Part shown: piece after piece, positions 42,778 through 50,733 of the stretch
Layout of the letters: the number at the start of each line of letters is the position of its first letter
Position numbering within the stretch: the stretch's first letter is position 1
From: Bacteroidales bacterium
Lineage (GTDB): Bacteria; Bacteroidota; Bacteroidia; Bacteroidales; UBA932
Direction: 5' to 3'
DNA: 64,000 nt
NCBI GenBank assembly: GCA_016281435.1
Contig: JAEEIQ010000090.1
Coordinates: 66,496-130,495 of the forward strand
Made by a program: the position numbers and the translations under genes
Notes under the pieces: model-generated
What the model saw: the letters and a program-made list of their open reading frames with translations, nothing else
Databases searched by the model: none
Told to the model about the DNA's origin: nothing

Positions 42778-43587
42778 ATGAAATACAACGTTGTACTGAC
42801 TATTGCCGGGAGCGACTCCGTGGGCGGGGCCGGCATCCAGGCTGACATCAAGGCCATCTCGGCCACAGGTTCGTACGCCGCCAGCGCGATCACTGCCATA
42901 ACGGTCCAGAACACCGTCGGAGTGACGGCCGTGCATCCCGTCCCCGTGGATATGATCCGCGGGCAGATCGAGGCCGTCGTTTCGGATATCGGGGCGGATG
43001 CCGTGAAGATAGGCATGCTCAACATCCCTGAAGTCGTACTGGCCGTGCGGGACTGCCTGGACAGGTTCTCCCTCAGGAACGTGGTTCTGGACCCGGTCAT
43101 GGTCGCTACCTCCGGAGACCGTCTTCTTTCCGAGGATGCGATCTCTGTCCTGACGGAGGAACTTATTCCGCGTGCAAGGGTGATTACCCCGAACATCCCG
43201 GAGGCTGAAATCCTCGCGGGGGAGAAGATCCTTTCGCAGGACGACCTGCCCCGCATAGCCCGTAAGCTTTCCCGAGGAGGGACCCTGTCCGTACTGATGA
43301 AGGCCGGCCATCTCGACGGGGAAGAAATCCTCTCGGACTGGTTCTACAATGCGGAAAAGGACAGCCTGACGGAATTGCGTTCGGCCCGCGTGCACACTCC
43401 GAACACGCATGGGACCGGCTGCACCCTGTCCTCCGCCCTCGCTTCGTACATGGCTCAGGGACTGGACCTGGACGACGCCGTAAAGGCCGCCCACGACTAC
43501 CTTGCCGGAGCGATCAGGAGCGGAGCCCGTTTCGAGATAGGCCACGGGCACGGCCCTGTGGATCACTTCTATAAATTACGGCCATGA
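42778..43587 (+). CDS. thiD: Hydroxymethylpyrimidine/phosphomethylpyrimidine kinase
   Basis: This 269-residue ribokinase-like enzyme makes HMP-PP. Motifs are TIAGSDSVGGAGIQADIKAISATG, ITAITVQNTVGVTAVHPV, DAVKIGML, LDPVMVATSGDRLL, TPNIPEAEILAG and the anion-hole NTHGTGCTLSSALASY (about 205). In place of the more common Ser-Gly-Gly start of the family the loop is SDSVGGAGIQ, which is normal. It overlaps mntP by four bases. Confidence 0.95.
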   Translation: MKYNVVLTIAGSDSVGGAGIQADIKAISATGSYAASAITAITVQNTVGVTAVHPVPVDMIRGQIEAVVSDIGADAVKIGMLNIPEVVLAVRDCLDRFSLRNVVLDPVMVATSGDRLLSEDAISVLTEELIPRARVITPNIPEAEILAGEKILSQDDLPRIARKLSRGGTLSVLMKAGHLDGEEILSDWFYNAEKDSLTELRSARVHTPNTHGTGCTLSSALASYMAQGLDLDDAVKAAHDYLAGAIRSGARFEIGHGHGPVDHFYKLRP

Positions 43588-44159
43588 GTATCTGGGAAAT
43601 AGTCCTTCTTGCTGTGGCGCTTGCCATGGACTGCTTCACGGTCTCCGTGGTGAGCGGAGTCCTGTTGCGCCGCTTCCGTGCCGGGACAGCGCTCCGCGAG
43701 GCCTTTCTCTTCGGCTTCTTCCAGGGCCTCATGCCCATGGCCGGCTGGCTTGCCGTGCGCTCCTTCAGCTCCTCCTTCGAGGCGGTGGACCATTGGATAG
43801 CCTTCGGCCTGCTGGCTTTCATCGGGGGAAAGATGATCGTGGACGCGTTCAGGCCCGAAGAAGAAAAAAGTTTCAATCCCGAGCGCTTGCGCACCCAGCT
43901 GGCCATGGCGGTAGCGACCAGCATAGACGCCCTTGCCGTGGGGATAACCTTCGCCTGCACGGGCTATACGGCGTTCGGACAGCTCCTTATGCCGGTCTTG
44001 GTGATCGGGCTGGTGTCCTTCACGTTTTCCGTCGCGGGCTTCTGGCTGGGCGTGCGCTTCGGCGATGCCGTCGCCCGGCGTTTCAAGCCGGATCTTGTCG
44101 GGGGAATAATCCTCATAGGGATAGGCCTCAAGGTGCTCCTGGAGCATCTTACTGCATAG
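43584..44159 (+). CDS. mntP: Manganese efflux pump MntP
   Basis: This 191-residue protein has six membrane segments in two related halves. Conserved acidic/Asp-containing helices ALAMDCFTVSVVSGVL and MAVATSIDALAVGITFA match MntP, an exporter of Mn(II). It is joined to thiD by ATGA (43584-43587), so it belongs to the TPP-controlled operon. Why a manganese pump is in a thiamine operon is unclear; a thiamine-precursor or metal link is possible but unproven. Confidence 0.9.
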   Translation: MSIWEIVLLAVALAMDCFTVSVVSGVLLRRFRAGTALREAFLFGFFQGLMPMAGWLAVRSFSSSFEAVDHWIAFGLLAFIGGKMIVDAFRPEEEKSFNPERLRTQLAMAVATSIDALAVGITFACTGYTAFGQLLMPVLVIGLVSFTFSVAGFWLGVRFGDAVARRFKPDLVGGIILIGIGLKVLLEHLTA

Positions 44160-44202
44160 TTATTAAAATTATTTAATAATCAAATTGGGCATATACAACG
44201 AG

Positions 44203-44322
44203 TAAGCCCCGCTGTCTCAGCGGGGCTTAACGGTTAGTTAGTAGTGTATTACCTTCAAGAAGGCTAATTATTGTTGGTTAGAAGCTTCGGAAAGATACCG
44301 AAGTATGAGTTGCTTTCATTTT
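44203..44322 (-). ncRNA. Candidate small RNA transcription unit
   Basis: In the gap between the converging mntP and trmD genes, a full-consensus minus-strand promoter (44358-44328) starts a unit of about 120 bases with three stem-loops. These are CTTCGG/CCGAAG (near 44286-44304), CCTTC/GAAGG (near 44253-44264) and a strong final stem AAGCCCCGCT/AGCGGGGCTT (44227-44203). The final stem lacks a T-run, so it is either a weak terminator or a protective 3' end. A 13-residue reading frame lies near the 5' end. It matches no RNA family I recognise. The rest of 44160-44456 is AT-rich and otherwise empty. Confidence 0.45.
44278..44319 (-). CDS. Possible 13-residue peptide within the small RNA
   Basis: ATG at 44319 opens MKATHTSVSFRSF followed by TAA, starting within a few bases of the predicted transcription start. 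It could be a leader or a real micro-peptide; it could equally be chance. The stem CTTCGG/CCGAAG lies inside this frame. Confidence 0.2.
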   Translation of the reverse strand: MKATHTSVSFRSF

Positions 44323-44327
44323 CTATG

Positions 44328-44358
44328 CAAAGATAAGTACAATTTTATATTCGTGCAA
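44328..44358 (-). promoter_or_regulatory. Promoter of the candidate small RNA (TTG-N20-TATCTTTG)
   Basis: Minus-strand TTG (44358-44356) and TATCTTTG (44335-44328) are spaced by 20 bases, a good Bacteroidetes-type promoter. It has no long gene downstream before the convergent mntP. Confidence 0.65.
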
Positions 44359-44456
44359 GTATTCGCAAGAATTTTTTCGAAAAATCTTCACCTTTATTAA
44401 AATATTTTAAAAACTATATAGGAAACGCCATCCTGCGCCATCAGGCCGGGGGTAGG

Positions 44457-45140
44457 CTATTTCTGTTTTTCGAGCAGTTCGGGCCGCAGGAGCCGGGTGC
44501 GTTCGAGCGCCTGTTCGTCCTGCCATGCCTGGATGAGCCTGGGATTGCCGCTCAACAGGACGTCCGGGACCCTCCATCCGTTGAACTCGGCGGGACGGGT
44601 GTACTGGGGCGGGGAGAGCAGCCCGTCCTGGAAACTGTCGGAAAGGGCCGATGTCTCGTCCGTGAGGGCGCCCGGAAGCAGCCTCACGATGGAATCCGCC
44701 ACGAGTGCTGCCGGGATCTCGCCGCCGCTGACGACATAATCGCCGACGGAGATCTCTCTCGTGACGAGGTGCTCCCGTATCCTCTGGTCGATGCCCTTGT
44801 AGTGGCCGCAGAGGATGATAATGTTCTCCTTCAGGGACAACTCGTTCGAAACGGACTGCGTCAGGCGCTCCCCGTCCGGGGACATGTAGATGATTTCGTC
44901 GTAGTGCCTTTGCGAAGTCAGTTCCTCTATCATGCGGAACACGGGCTCCACCATCAGGACCATTCCGGCGTCCCCGCCGTAGCAATAATCGTCCACGTTC
45001 CTGCGCGGGCCCAGGCCGTATTCGCGGAGGTCCCGGACATGTATCTCCACTATCCCTTTCTTGATCGCCCGTCCCACAATGGAGTGGCTCAGAGGGCTTT
45101 CAAGCAGTTCGGGCACAACTGTAAGTATATCTATGCGCAT
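44457..45140 (-). CDS. trmD: tRNA (guanine-N1)-methyltransferase TrmD
   Basis: This 227-residue SPOUT methyltransferase modifies G37 of tRNAs. It starts [25 protein letters not shown], with [14 protein letters not shown], the trefoil-knot SAM site [14 protein letters not shown] and [17 protein letters not shown], then [15 protein letters not shown]. The ATG at 45140 is chosen; in-frame codons further upstream run through the promoter region. A minus-strand TATCTTTG (45171-45164) is the likely -7 box. Confidence 0.95.
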   Translation of the reverse strand: MRIDILTVVPELLESPLSHSIVGRAIKKGIVEIHVRDLREYGLGPRRNVDDYCYGGDAGMVLMVEPVFRMIEELTSQRHYDEIIYMSPDGERLTQSVSNELSLKENIIILCGHYKGIDQRIREHLVTREISVGDYVVSGGEIPAALVADSIVRLLPGALTDETSALSDSFQDGLLSPPQYTRPAEFNGWRVPDVLLSGNPRLIQAWQDEQALERTRLLRPELLEKQK

Positions 45141-45163
45141 ATAAAAGGATTCTTTTTCGACTG

Positions 45164-45198
45164 CAAAGATACACTTTTCCGAATTATTTGTATATTTG
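45164..45198. promoter_or_regulatory. Divergent -7 boxes between trmD and the DUF349 gene
   Basis: TATCTTTG on the minus strand (45171-45164) faces trmD and TATATTTG on the plus strand (45191-45198) faces the DUF349 gene, 31 bases before its ATG. -33 boxes are not clear because the two regions overlap. Confidence 0.5.
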
Positions 45199-45228
45199 TA
45201 AGTTATAAACAATTTAAATCCTCGATTT

Positions 45229-47028
45229 ATGAGCAACGAGAACAGCCCGGAGGAAGTCATCCTTCAGAACGAGCCCGAAATGGCCTCAGATGCGGTTCCG
45301 CAGACCGCAGCTCCCGCCGCAGCCCCGCAGGAAGAGGCTGCCGCCCCTGCTGAAAATGAGGCCCCCGCGCAGGAAGAGACTCCTGCCGCAAGCGAGCCCG
45401 TAAACCTGGCGGACAAGACCCTGGCCCAGTTGTCCGATATTTTCAAGAGCCTCATGGAGAGCGCGGACAAGATGGCCCGCAGCAAGGAGGCCGACGCGAT
45501 AAAGGCTGCTTTCTACCGCCTCCTGAACAAGATAAAGGAGGAGGGGAGCGAGGCCGAAGACGCCCTCGTACTTGTCGAAGAGAACTTCAAGTCCCTTTTC
45601 AACGACTACAAGCGCGAAAGGGCCGAGTTCAATCTCAAACAAGAGCAGGAAAGGGCGGAGAACCTCGTGAAGAAGCAGGCTATAATAGAAGATCTCAAGA
45701 ACCTGGTCGAAAGCCAGGAGGACGTCAGTTCTTCCTTCCCCGCCTTCCGTGAGATCCAGAACCGTTGGCGTGAAACGGGTCCCGTGCCCGCGACGAACTT
45801 CCGCGACGTCAACGATACCTACCAGCACTATGTCGAGATGTTCTACGACATGGTGAAGATCAACAGGGACCTGCGCGATCTCGATTTCAAGAAGAACCTC
45901 GAGGCGAAGACGGCCTTCTGCGAGGCCGCCGAGAAGCTCGCCGAGAACGAAAACGTCGTTTCTGCCTTCCATGACCTGCAGAAGTTGCACGAGCAGTGGA
46001 AGGAGTTCGGTCCCGTCGCAAAGGAATTCCGCGACGACATCTGGAACCGCTTCAAGGCCGCCACGGCCGTTATCAACAAGCGCTACCAGGCCCATTTCGA
46101 GGAGCTCAAGGGCCAGTATGCCAGCAACCTCGAAGCGAAGACCAAGCTCTGCGAGGAGGTCGAGGAGATAGCCGGAAGGGACATCACGAGCTCTTCCGAG
46201 TGGAATACCGCCACTAAGGAGATCGAGGAGATCCAGGCCCGCTGGCGCTCTATCGGCTTCGCTTCGAAGAAGGAGAACCAGAAGATCTACGAGCGCTTCC
46301 GCGCCGCCTGCGACGCGTTCTTCCTCAAGAAGCGCAACTTCTACGCCAAGTACAAGGACAACATCAACGACAACCTCGAAAAGAAGATGTCCATCATCGA
46401 AAAGGCCGAGGCCCTGAAGGATAGCACCGAGTGGAAGAAGGCCACGGACCAGTTCATTGCCCTGCAGAAGCAGTGGAAGGAGATAGGGGCCGTCCCGCGC
46501 AAGAAGAGCGAGCAGCTCTGGAAGCGTTTCCGCGCCGCCTGCGACGCCTTCTTCGAGAACAGGGACAAGCAGGGACGTCCGCAGGATGATTTCCACGCCA
46601 ACCTGAAGGCCAAGAAGGCCCTTATCGAGGAGATCAACGCCTACGACGGAGCGGCGGACGACGCTGCCGCGGCCGCTTTCGCGGAGCGCTGGCAGGCCAT
46701 AGGCTTCGTCCCGTTCAAGGAGAAAGAGTCCGTCCAGAAGGAGTACAAGGATGCGATGGCATCGAAGTTCCCTTCCTTCTCCGCCCGTCCCGTACGCGGA
46801 GGCAAGGGCGCGCCGAGGGCTCCGCGCAGCGAGAAAGACATACTCGTGTCCAAGTACAACGCGCTGCAGCAGGACATCGTCACATACGAGAACAACATAG
46901 GATTCTTTACTGCGTCCAAGAACTCCGAAGCCCTCATCGCCCAGATGAAGGAGAGGATAGAAGGAGCGAAGGCAGAGTTGAAAGAATTGGAGGAACAGAT
47001 ACGCAAGATGGAGGCGTCGGAAGAATAA
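45229..47028 (+). CDS. DUF349 repeat protein
   Basis: This 599-residue acidic/basic helical protein has an Ala/Pro/Glu-rich N-terminus (1-65). At least five DUF349 repeats follow, each with a W-x(2-3)-G/I-P-x-(K/R) core: [59 protein letters not shown] and [16 protein letters not shown] short C-terminal coiled coil ends the protein. The family is a helical-repeat, probably RNA- or ribosome-associated protein; direct evidence is limited. It precedes yidC by six bases. Confidence 0.87.
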   Translation: MSNENSPEEVILQNEPEMASDAVPQTAAPAAAPQEEAAAPAENEAPAQEETPAASEPVNLADKTLAQLSDIFKSLMESADKMARSKEADAIKAAFYRLLNKIKEEGSEAEDALVLVEENFKSLFNDYKRERAEFNLKQEQERAENLVKKQAIIEDLKNLVESQEDVSSSFPAFREIQNRWRETGPVPATNFRDVNDTYQHYVEMFYDMVKINRDLRDLDFKKNLEAKTAFCEAAEKLAENENVVSAFHDLQKLHEQWKEFGPVAKEFRDDIWNRFKAATAVINKRYQAHFEELKGQYASNLEAKTKLCEEVEEIAGRDITSSSEWNTATKEIEEIQARWRSIGFASKKENQKIYERFRAACDAFFLKKRNFYAKYKDNINDNLEKKMSIIEKAEALKDSTEWKKATDQFIALQKQWKEIGAVPRKKSEQLWKRFRAACDAFFENRDKQGRPQDDFHANLKAKKALIEEINAYDGAADDAAAAAFAERWQAIGFVPFKEKESVQKEYKDAMASKFPSFSARPVRGGKGAPRAPRSEKDILVSKYNALQQDIVTYENNIGFFTASKNSEALIAQMKERIEGAKAELKELEEQIRKMEASEE

Positions 47029-47034
47029 TTATTT

Positions 47035-48909
47035 ATGGACAAGAATTCAGTAATCGGTTTCATTCTCATCGCGTGCATCCTTTTCGGATTCACATTCTAT
47101 CAGTCTAAACAGTATCAGAAACAGGCGAAGGCCCAGGCAGTTGCGGATTCCATCGCGCTTGCCGAACGGATTGCCCGCGGGGACACCATAGACTACGCGG
47201 CGGCTTCGGCTGCGGCGCAGGCTGCGGCTCCCGTGGTCGCGCAGACCGCTCCGGCCGCAGAAGCGGCGCCCATCTACAAGGATGCCGGCCTGGAGCAGGC
47301 CCATGCCGCACAGGGCGAGATCCTCGTCCTCGAAAACGACAAGATACGCATCGGCTTCAACACCCGCGGCGCCCAGCCCGACTTCGTGCAGGTGAAGGAC
47401 TACCGCAACTTCGACAGCACCGACCTCTACATCTTCAAGCCCGGCCAGGGCGAGTATGCGGTCAGCGTCTATGCCGGTGAATACGTGAAGACGACCAATT
47501 TCGTCTTCCAGGTCGCCGAACGCACCGACAGCAGCATCGTGATGCGCCTGCCCTTTGCTGGCGGCGGATACATAGAGCAATCCTACAGGCTGCTCCCCGG
47601 CTCTTATTCCGTGGACAACCTCCTGTCCTTCCACGGGATGGAGGGCATCATCCCGCGCAACGTCTCGGTGATGGACATCGATTATTCGCTGACCATCCCG
47701 CGCATGGAGAAGGGCTTCAAGAACGAGTCCCAGTATTCCAAGCTCGACTACTATTTCAACGGGGACAAGAAGCCCGTCGAGATCGGCCGCGGCCGCAATT
47801 CCAGCAAGAGGGTGGATTCACGCCTCAGCTGGTTCGCATTCCAGCAGCAGTTCTTCTCCGCTATCATGTGCGCCCCGAAGGAGTTCGCTTCCGGGGAACT
47901 GTCGGTCAATTTCTTCTCCCAGGACGATCCTGACCGCAACCTGATGAGCTGCACGGCGAAGATGAGGGCGGACTTCACTCCCGGCACCGAGGTCAGCGTT
48001 CCGTTCGAGTTCTATTTCGGCCCGAACCATTACCAGACCCTGCGCACGTACGGACGCAAGTACGAGAAGATCATCCCCCTGGGAGGCTGGCTCGTAGGCT
48101 GGTTCACCCGCTACGCCATCATCCCGATGTTCAACTTCTTCCACCGCTTCATCAGCAATTTTGGACTCATCATCCTTCTGATGACCCTGGTGATCAAGAT
48201 AGTCGTCTTCCCGCTCACGTACAAGTCCTACGCTTCGTCCGCGAAGATGGCGGCCCTTAAGCCCGAGATCGACAAGATCAACGAGAAGTATCCCAACTCA
48301 AGCGACCAGAAGGAAGCCCTTAAGAAGCAGCAGGCCACTATGGACCTATACAAGAGGGCCGGGGTGAGCCCGATGGGCGGATGCCTTCCCATGCTGCTGA
48401 CTTTCCCCATCCTGTGGGCGATGTTCCGCTTCTTCCCGGCTTCGATCGAACTGAGGCAGCAGCCTTTCCTGTGGTGCCATGACCTTTCGGCTTATGATGC
48501 CATCATCGACTTCGGCCACCGTGTTCCTATAATCGGCGACCACATCTCCCTGTTCGCGCTCCTCATGGCCGTCACGATGTGGGGCTATTCGAAGATGACC
48601 ATGTCCAGCCAGCCGGCCGGCAACGACCCCAACGCCGCGTCGATGCGCTTCATGAGCGTGTGGATGATGCCCATCATGATGTTCTTCATCTGCAACAGCC
48701 TGTCGGCCGCCCTGAGCTATTATTACCTGCTTTCGCAGCTGATCTCGATAGTCCAGACCTGGGCCATCCGCAAGAGCATCGACAAGGAAGCTATCCTTGA
48801 GAAGGTGCGCGCTTCGATGGGCAAGCCGCTGCCGAAGAGCAAGTGGCAGCAGAGGCTCGAGGAGGCTCAGAAGATGCAGGAGCAGCAGATGCGTCAGAGG
48901 CGTAAATAA
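47035..48909 (+). CDS. yidC: Membrane protein insertase YidC
   Basis: This 624-residue insertase has an N-terminal helix (about 4-22) and a large periplasmic beta-supersandwich (about 70-350). The five-helix core (about 355-590) contains FFHRFISNFGLIILLMTLVIKIVVFPLTYKSYASSAKMAALKPEIDKINEKYP and GVSPMGGCLPMLLTFPILWAMFRFFPASIELRQQPFLW. The C-terminal tail is basic (QRLEEAQKMQEQQMRQRRK), suggesting ribosome contact. Standard length for Bacteroidota. Confidence 0.95.
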   Translation: MDKNSVIGFILIACILFGFTFYQSKQYQKQAKAQAVADSIALAERIARGDTIDYAAASAAAQAAAPVVAQTAPAAEAAPIYKDAGLEQAHAAQGEILVLENDKIRIGFNTRGAQPDFVQVKDYRNFDSTDLYIFKPGQGEYAVSVYAGEYVKTTNFVFQVAERTDSSIVMRLPFAGGGYIEQSYRLLPGSYSVDNLLSFHGMEGIIPRNVSVMDIDYSLTIPRMEKGFKNESQYSKLDYYFNGDKKPVEIGRGRNSSKRVDSRLSWFAFQQQFFSAIMCAPKEFASGELSVNFFSQDDPDRNLMSCTAKMRADFTPGTEVSVPFEFYFGPNHYQTLRTYGRKYEKIIPLGGWLVGWFTRYAIIPMFNFFHRFISNFGLIILLMTLVIKIVVFPLTYKSYASSAKMAALKPEIDKINEKYPNSSDQKEALKKQQATMDLYKRAGVSPMGGCLPMLLTFPILWAMFRFFPASIELRQQPFLWCHDLSAYDAIIDFGHRVPIIGDHISLFALLMAVTMWGYSKMTMSSQPAGNDPNAASMRFMSVWMMPIMMFFICNSLSAALSYYYLLSQLISIVQTWAIRKSIDKEAILEKVRASMGKPLPKSKWQQRLEEAQKMQEQQMRQRRK

Positions 48910-48911
48910 GC

Positions 48912-49613
48912 ATGATTCGCGAAAATCTCGATAATATAAGAAAGGAACTGCCATCAGACATCAAGTTGGTGGCAGTTTCCAAATTTCACCCTGCGGAAGA
49001 CATCGTCGAGGCGTACGGGGCAGGGCAGCGGTTTTTCGGAGAAAACCGCCCCCAGGAGCTCTGCGCCAAGGCGCAGGCCCTGGGCGGCCTCTTCCCGGGG
49101 GGAGAGGCCGGGCCCTGCTCCGGGATCGAATGGCATTTCATCGGCCATCTGCAGACCAACAAGCTAAAGATGGTCCTGCCTTATGCTACCCTCGTCCAGT
49201 CGATTGACTCCCTGCATCTTCTCAAGGCCGTAAGCGACTGGGGCGTTTCAAACGGAAGGGTTGTGGACGTTTTGCTCGAGGTCCATATAGGGGCGGAAGA
49301 GACGAAGCAGGGCTTCCACGAGGAAGAAGTCGTGGACCTTCTTTTCGAGAGCGAAAAGTATCCCGGAGTGCGATTCTGCGGCCTTATGGGGATGGCCTCG
49401 CACACGGACGATCCCGAGACGATCCACGCCGATTTCGCCCGGATAGACGGCCTTATGGCCTATCTGGTGGACCTTTTCCCGGAACTGTCCTCCTTCAGGC
49501 AGCTCTCGATCGGCATGTCCGGGGACTGGAAAATCGCCCTTCAGCACGGCGCCACGATAGTCCGCATCGGCACCGCCATCTTCGGGCAGAGGGAATACGG
49601 GGCGGCCCGCTAA
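48912..49613 (+). CDS. yggS: YggS/PLPBP family PLP homeostasis protein
   Basis: This 233-residue single-domain PLP-binding protein keeps free PLP balanced. The Schiff-base Lys24 lies in LVAVSKFHPAEDI. Other motifs are FGENRPQEL, WHFIGHLQTNKLK, VLLEVHIGAEETKQGFHEEEV, GLMGMASHTDD and the phosphate site LSIGMSGDWKIALQHGATIVRIGTAIFG. It follows yidC after two bases. The C-terminal codons overlap the convergent secreted gene by four bases. Confidence 0.94.
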   Translation: MIRENLDNIRKELPSDIKLVAVSKFHPAEDIVEAYGAGQRFFGENRPQELCAKAQALGGLFPGGEAGPCSGIEWHFIGHLQTNKLKMVLPYATLVQSIDSLHLLKAVSDWGVSNGRVVDVLLEVHIGAEETKQGFHEEEVVDLLFESEKYPGVRFCGLMGMASHTDDPETIHADFARIDGLMAYLVDLFPELSSFRQLSIGMSGDWKIALQHGATIVRIGTAIFGQREYGAAR

Positions 49614-50380
49614 AGCACCGTTATAGGATAGTAATTGTACCGGTTGATCGCATCCCAGACTTCGGGAAGCTTCAGCACCGGGACATACGTCGCCGTTTCG
49701 GCCGGGTCGGAATTCCCTGAGAAGTCGTTGTTCTGGGTGACCAAGCCCGCATCTTTCGGCGCTTTATCGCCATAGGTCAGAATCCGCATTGATTCAGGCG
49801 GAGTGAAGTTGCTCGACCGGCGGGGACGTGTCGATGCAGGATGAATCCACCTGTATCCGCCCAGGTGCTTCTCTTCGAGCACGACGATCCCGTTCCTGTA
49901 TTCCCTGAGGCTGAGAGGGACGGCGGTATTCGGATCGACGTCTATTTCCAGCCCGCAGAATCCTTTGCTGTATGCGTTAGCCGGATCTATGATCCTGTAG
50001 CGGATCACGGCTGTCCATTCTTCTATGCCTTTCCTTATCCTGCATGTAATCAGCAAGTTCCTTTCGGCCATCTCCCGCACTGCCCCCGGCTCGTCAACCT
50101 TCAGGCAGGTCCATATCTCGCGCTCCACCGAGATTGGGACGGTGCAGACGAAACTGGCGCCGCCGCCCTTTCCCTGCATGGTATATTCGGCTTCCTTCCA
50201 TTTCGGGTAGATGTGCCCCGCAGTGAGGGGAGAGCCGGCTTTCAGGACCCTCCCGTTGCCGTCGTAGCGGACATACGGATGGTACATGGCCTTGAAAAAC
50301 GCCTTTGCGCTCTTCTCCTGCGGCCCGTCCTGCCACGCCCCCGCGGCCAGCGACAACCATAAGATGAGAAACAGTTTCAT
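49610..50380 (-). CDS. Secreted protein related to the accessory-region lipoproteins
   Basis: This 256-residue protein starts at ATG 50380 with a signal peptide (KLFLILWLSLAAGA); in-frame codons further upstream only extend the N-terminus. The block SPLTAGHIYPKWKEAEYTMQ...TVP resembles RSRLSSGDITPWWEDAECV...TVP in the lipoproteins at 55.6 and 58.6 kb and GDYTPIWEDA at 50.7 kb, and a later strand-rich region also aligns loosely. It therefore looks like a stand-alone, distant member of that family. It lies outside the left lpxB repeat. Function is unknown; there is no lipobox here, unlike its relatives. Confidence 0.6.
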   Translation of the reverse strand: MKLFLILWLSLAAGAWQDGPQEKSAKAFFKAMYHPYVRYDGNGRVLKAGSPLTAGHIYPKWKEAEYTMQGKGGGASFVCTVPISVEREIWTCLKVDEPGAVREMAERNLLITCRIRKGIEEWTAVIRYRIIDPANAYSKGFCGLEIDVDPNTAVPLSLREYRNGIVVLEEKHLGGYRWIHPASTRPRRSSNFTPPESMRILTYGDKAPKDAGLVTQNNDFSGNSDPAETATYVPVLKLPEVWDAINRYNYYPITVL

Positions 50381-50449
50381 GCGGACAATCGTATAACCTT
50401 CCGCAAGATACGGTTTTTTTAACAAATTGCAAGCGCCGGCAGAGCGGGC

Positions 50450-50582
50450 TTATTCGCCCCGCAGGGCGGCGATCATCGCGCGGGCGATCTTGCGGGAGGC
50501 GCCGGCCCCTCCGAGGGATTCGCGGATGCGGGCGTAGTCTTCGAGCATCGCTGAGCGGTACTCCGCGTCTTCAATCAGCCGT
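50450..50582 (-). pseudogene. 3' fragment of a second lpxB
   Basis: On the minus strand this encodes RLIEDAEYRSAMLEDYARIR, continuing ESLGGAGASRKIARAMIAAL, then RGE and a TAA stop. That matches the last 43 codons of the intact lpxB at 61332-62435 with only a few changes, mostly silent or conservative. The shared DNA starts six bases before the stop (GCGGGC) and fades after about 135 bases; upstream codons are gone. It is a broken, diverged copy marking the left edge of the accessory region. The remaining 50383-50449 and 50583-50733 hold no gene; the latter is AT-rich and probably carries the promoter of the next gene. Confidence 0.85.
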
Positions 50583-50733
50583 TATTCTTCGGTATTATGC
50601 CCCTATCTGAAGTTGTTAAGATTTCGAACATTATATTGAAAAAAAAAGTTGTTGAATATTTGAAAAATTATTATAATTGCGGCTAATAACCACATTATCT
50701 AACCTTCGATTCTAGTACCTTTTATTATGAAGA

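Noticed and set aside
44203..44228. Strong hairpin as simple terminator of mntP
   Set aside because: It lacks a T-run on either strand and lies at the end of a unit with its own promoter; a terminator role for mntP remains possible but is not claimed.
50444..50582. Transposon end or insertion sequence at the left border
   Set aside because: The repeat is coding sequence of lpxB, and no terminal inverted repeats or transposase were found.
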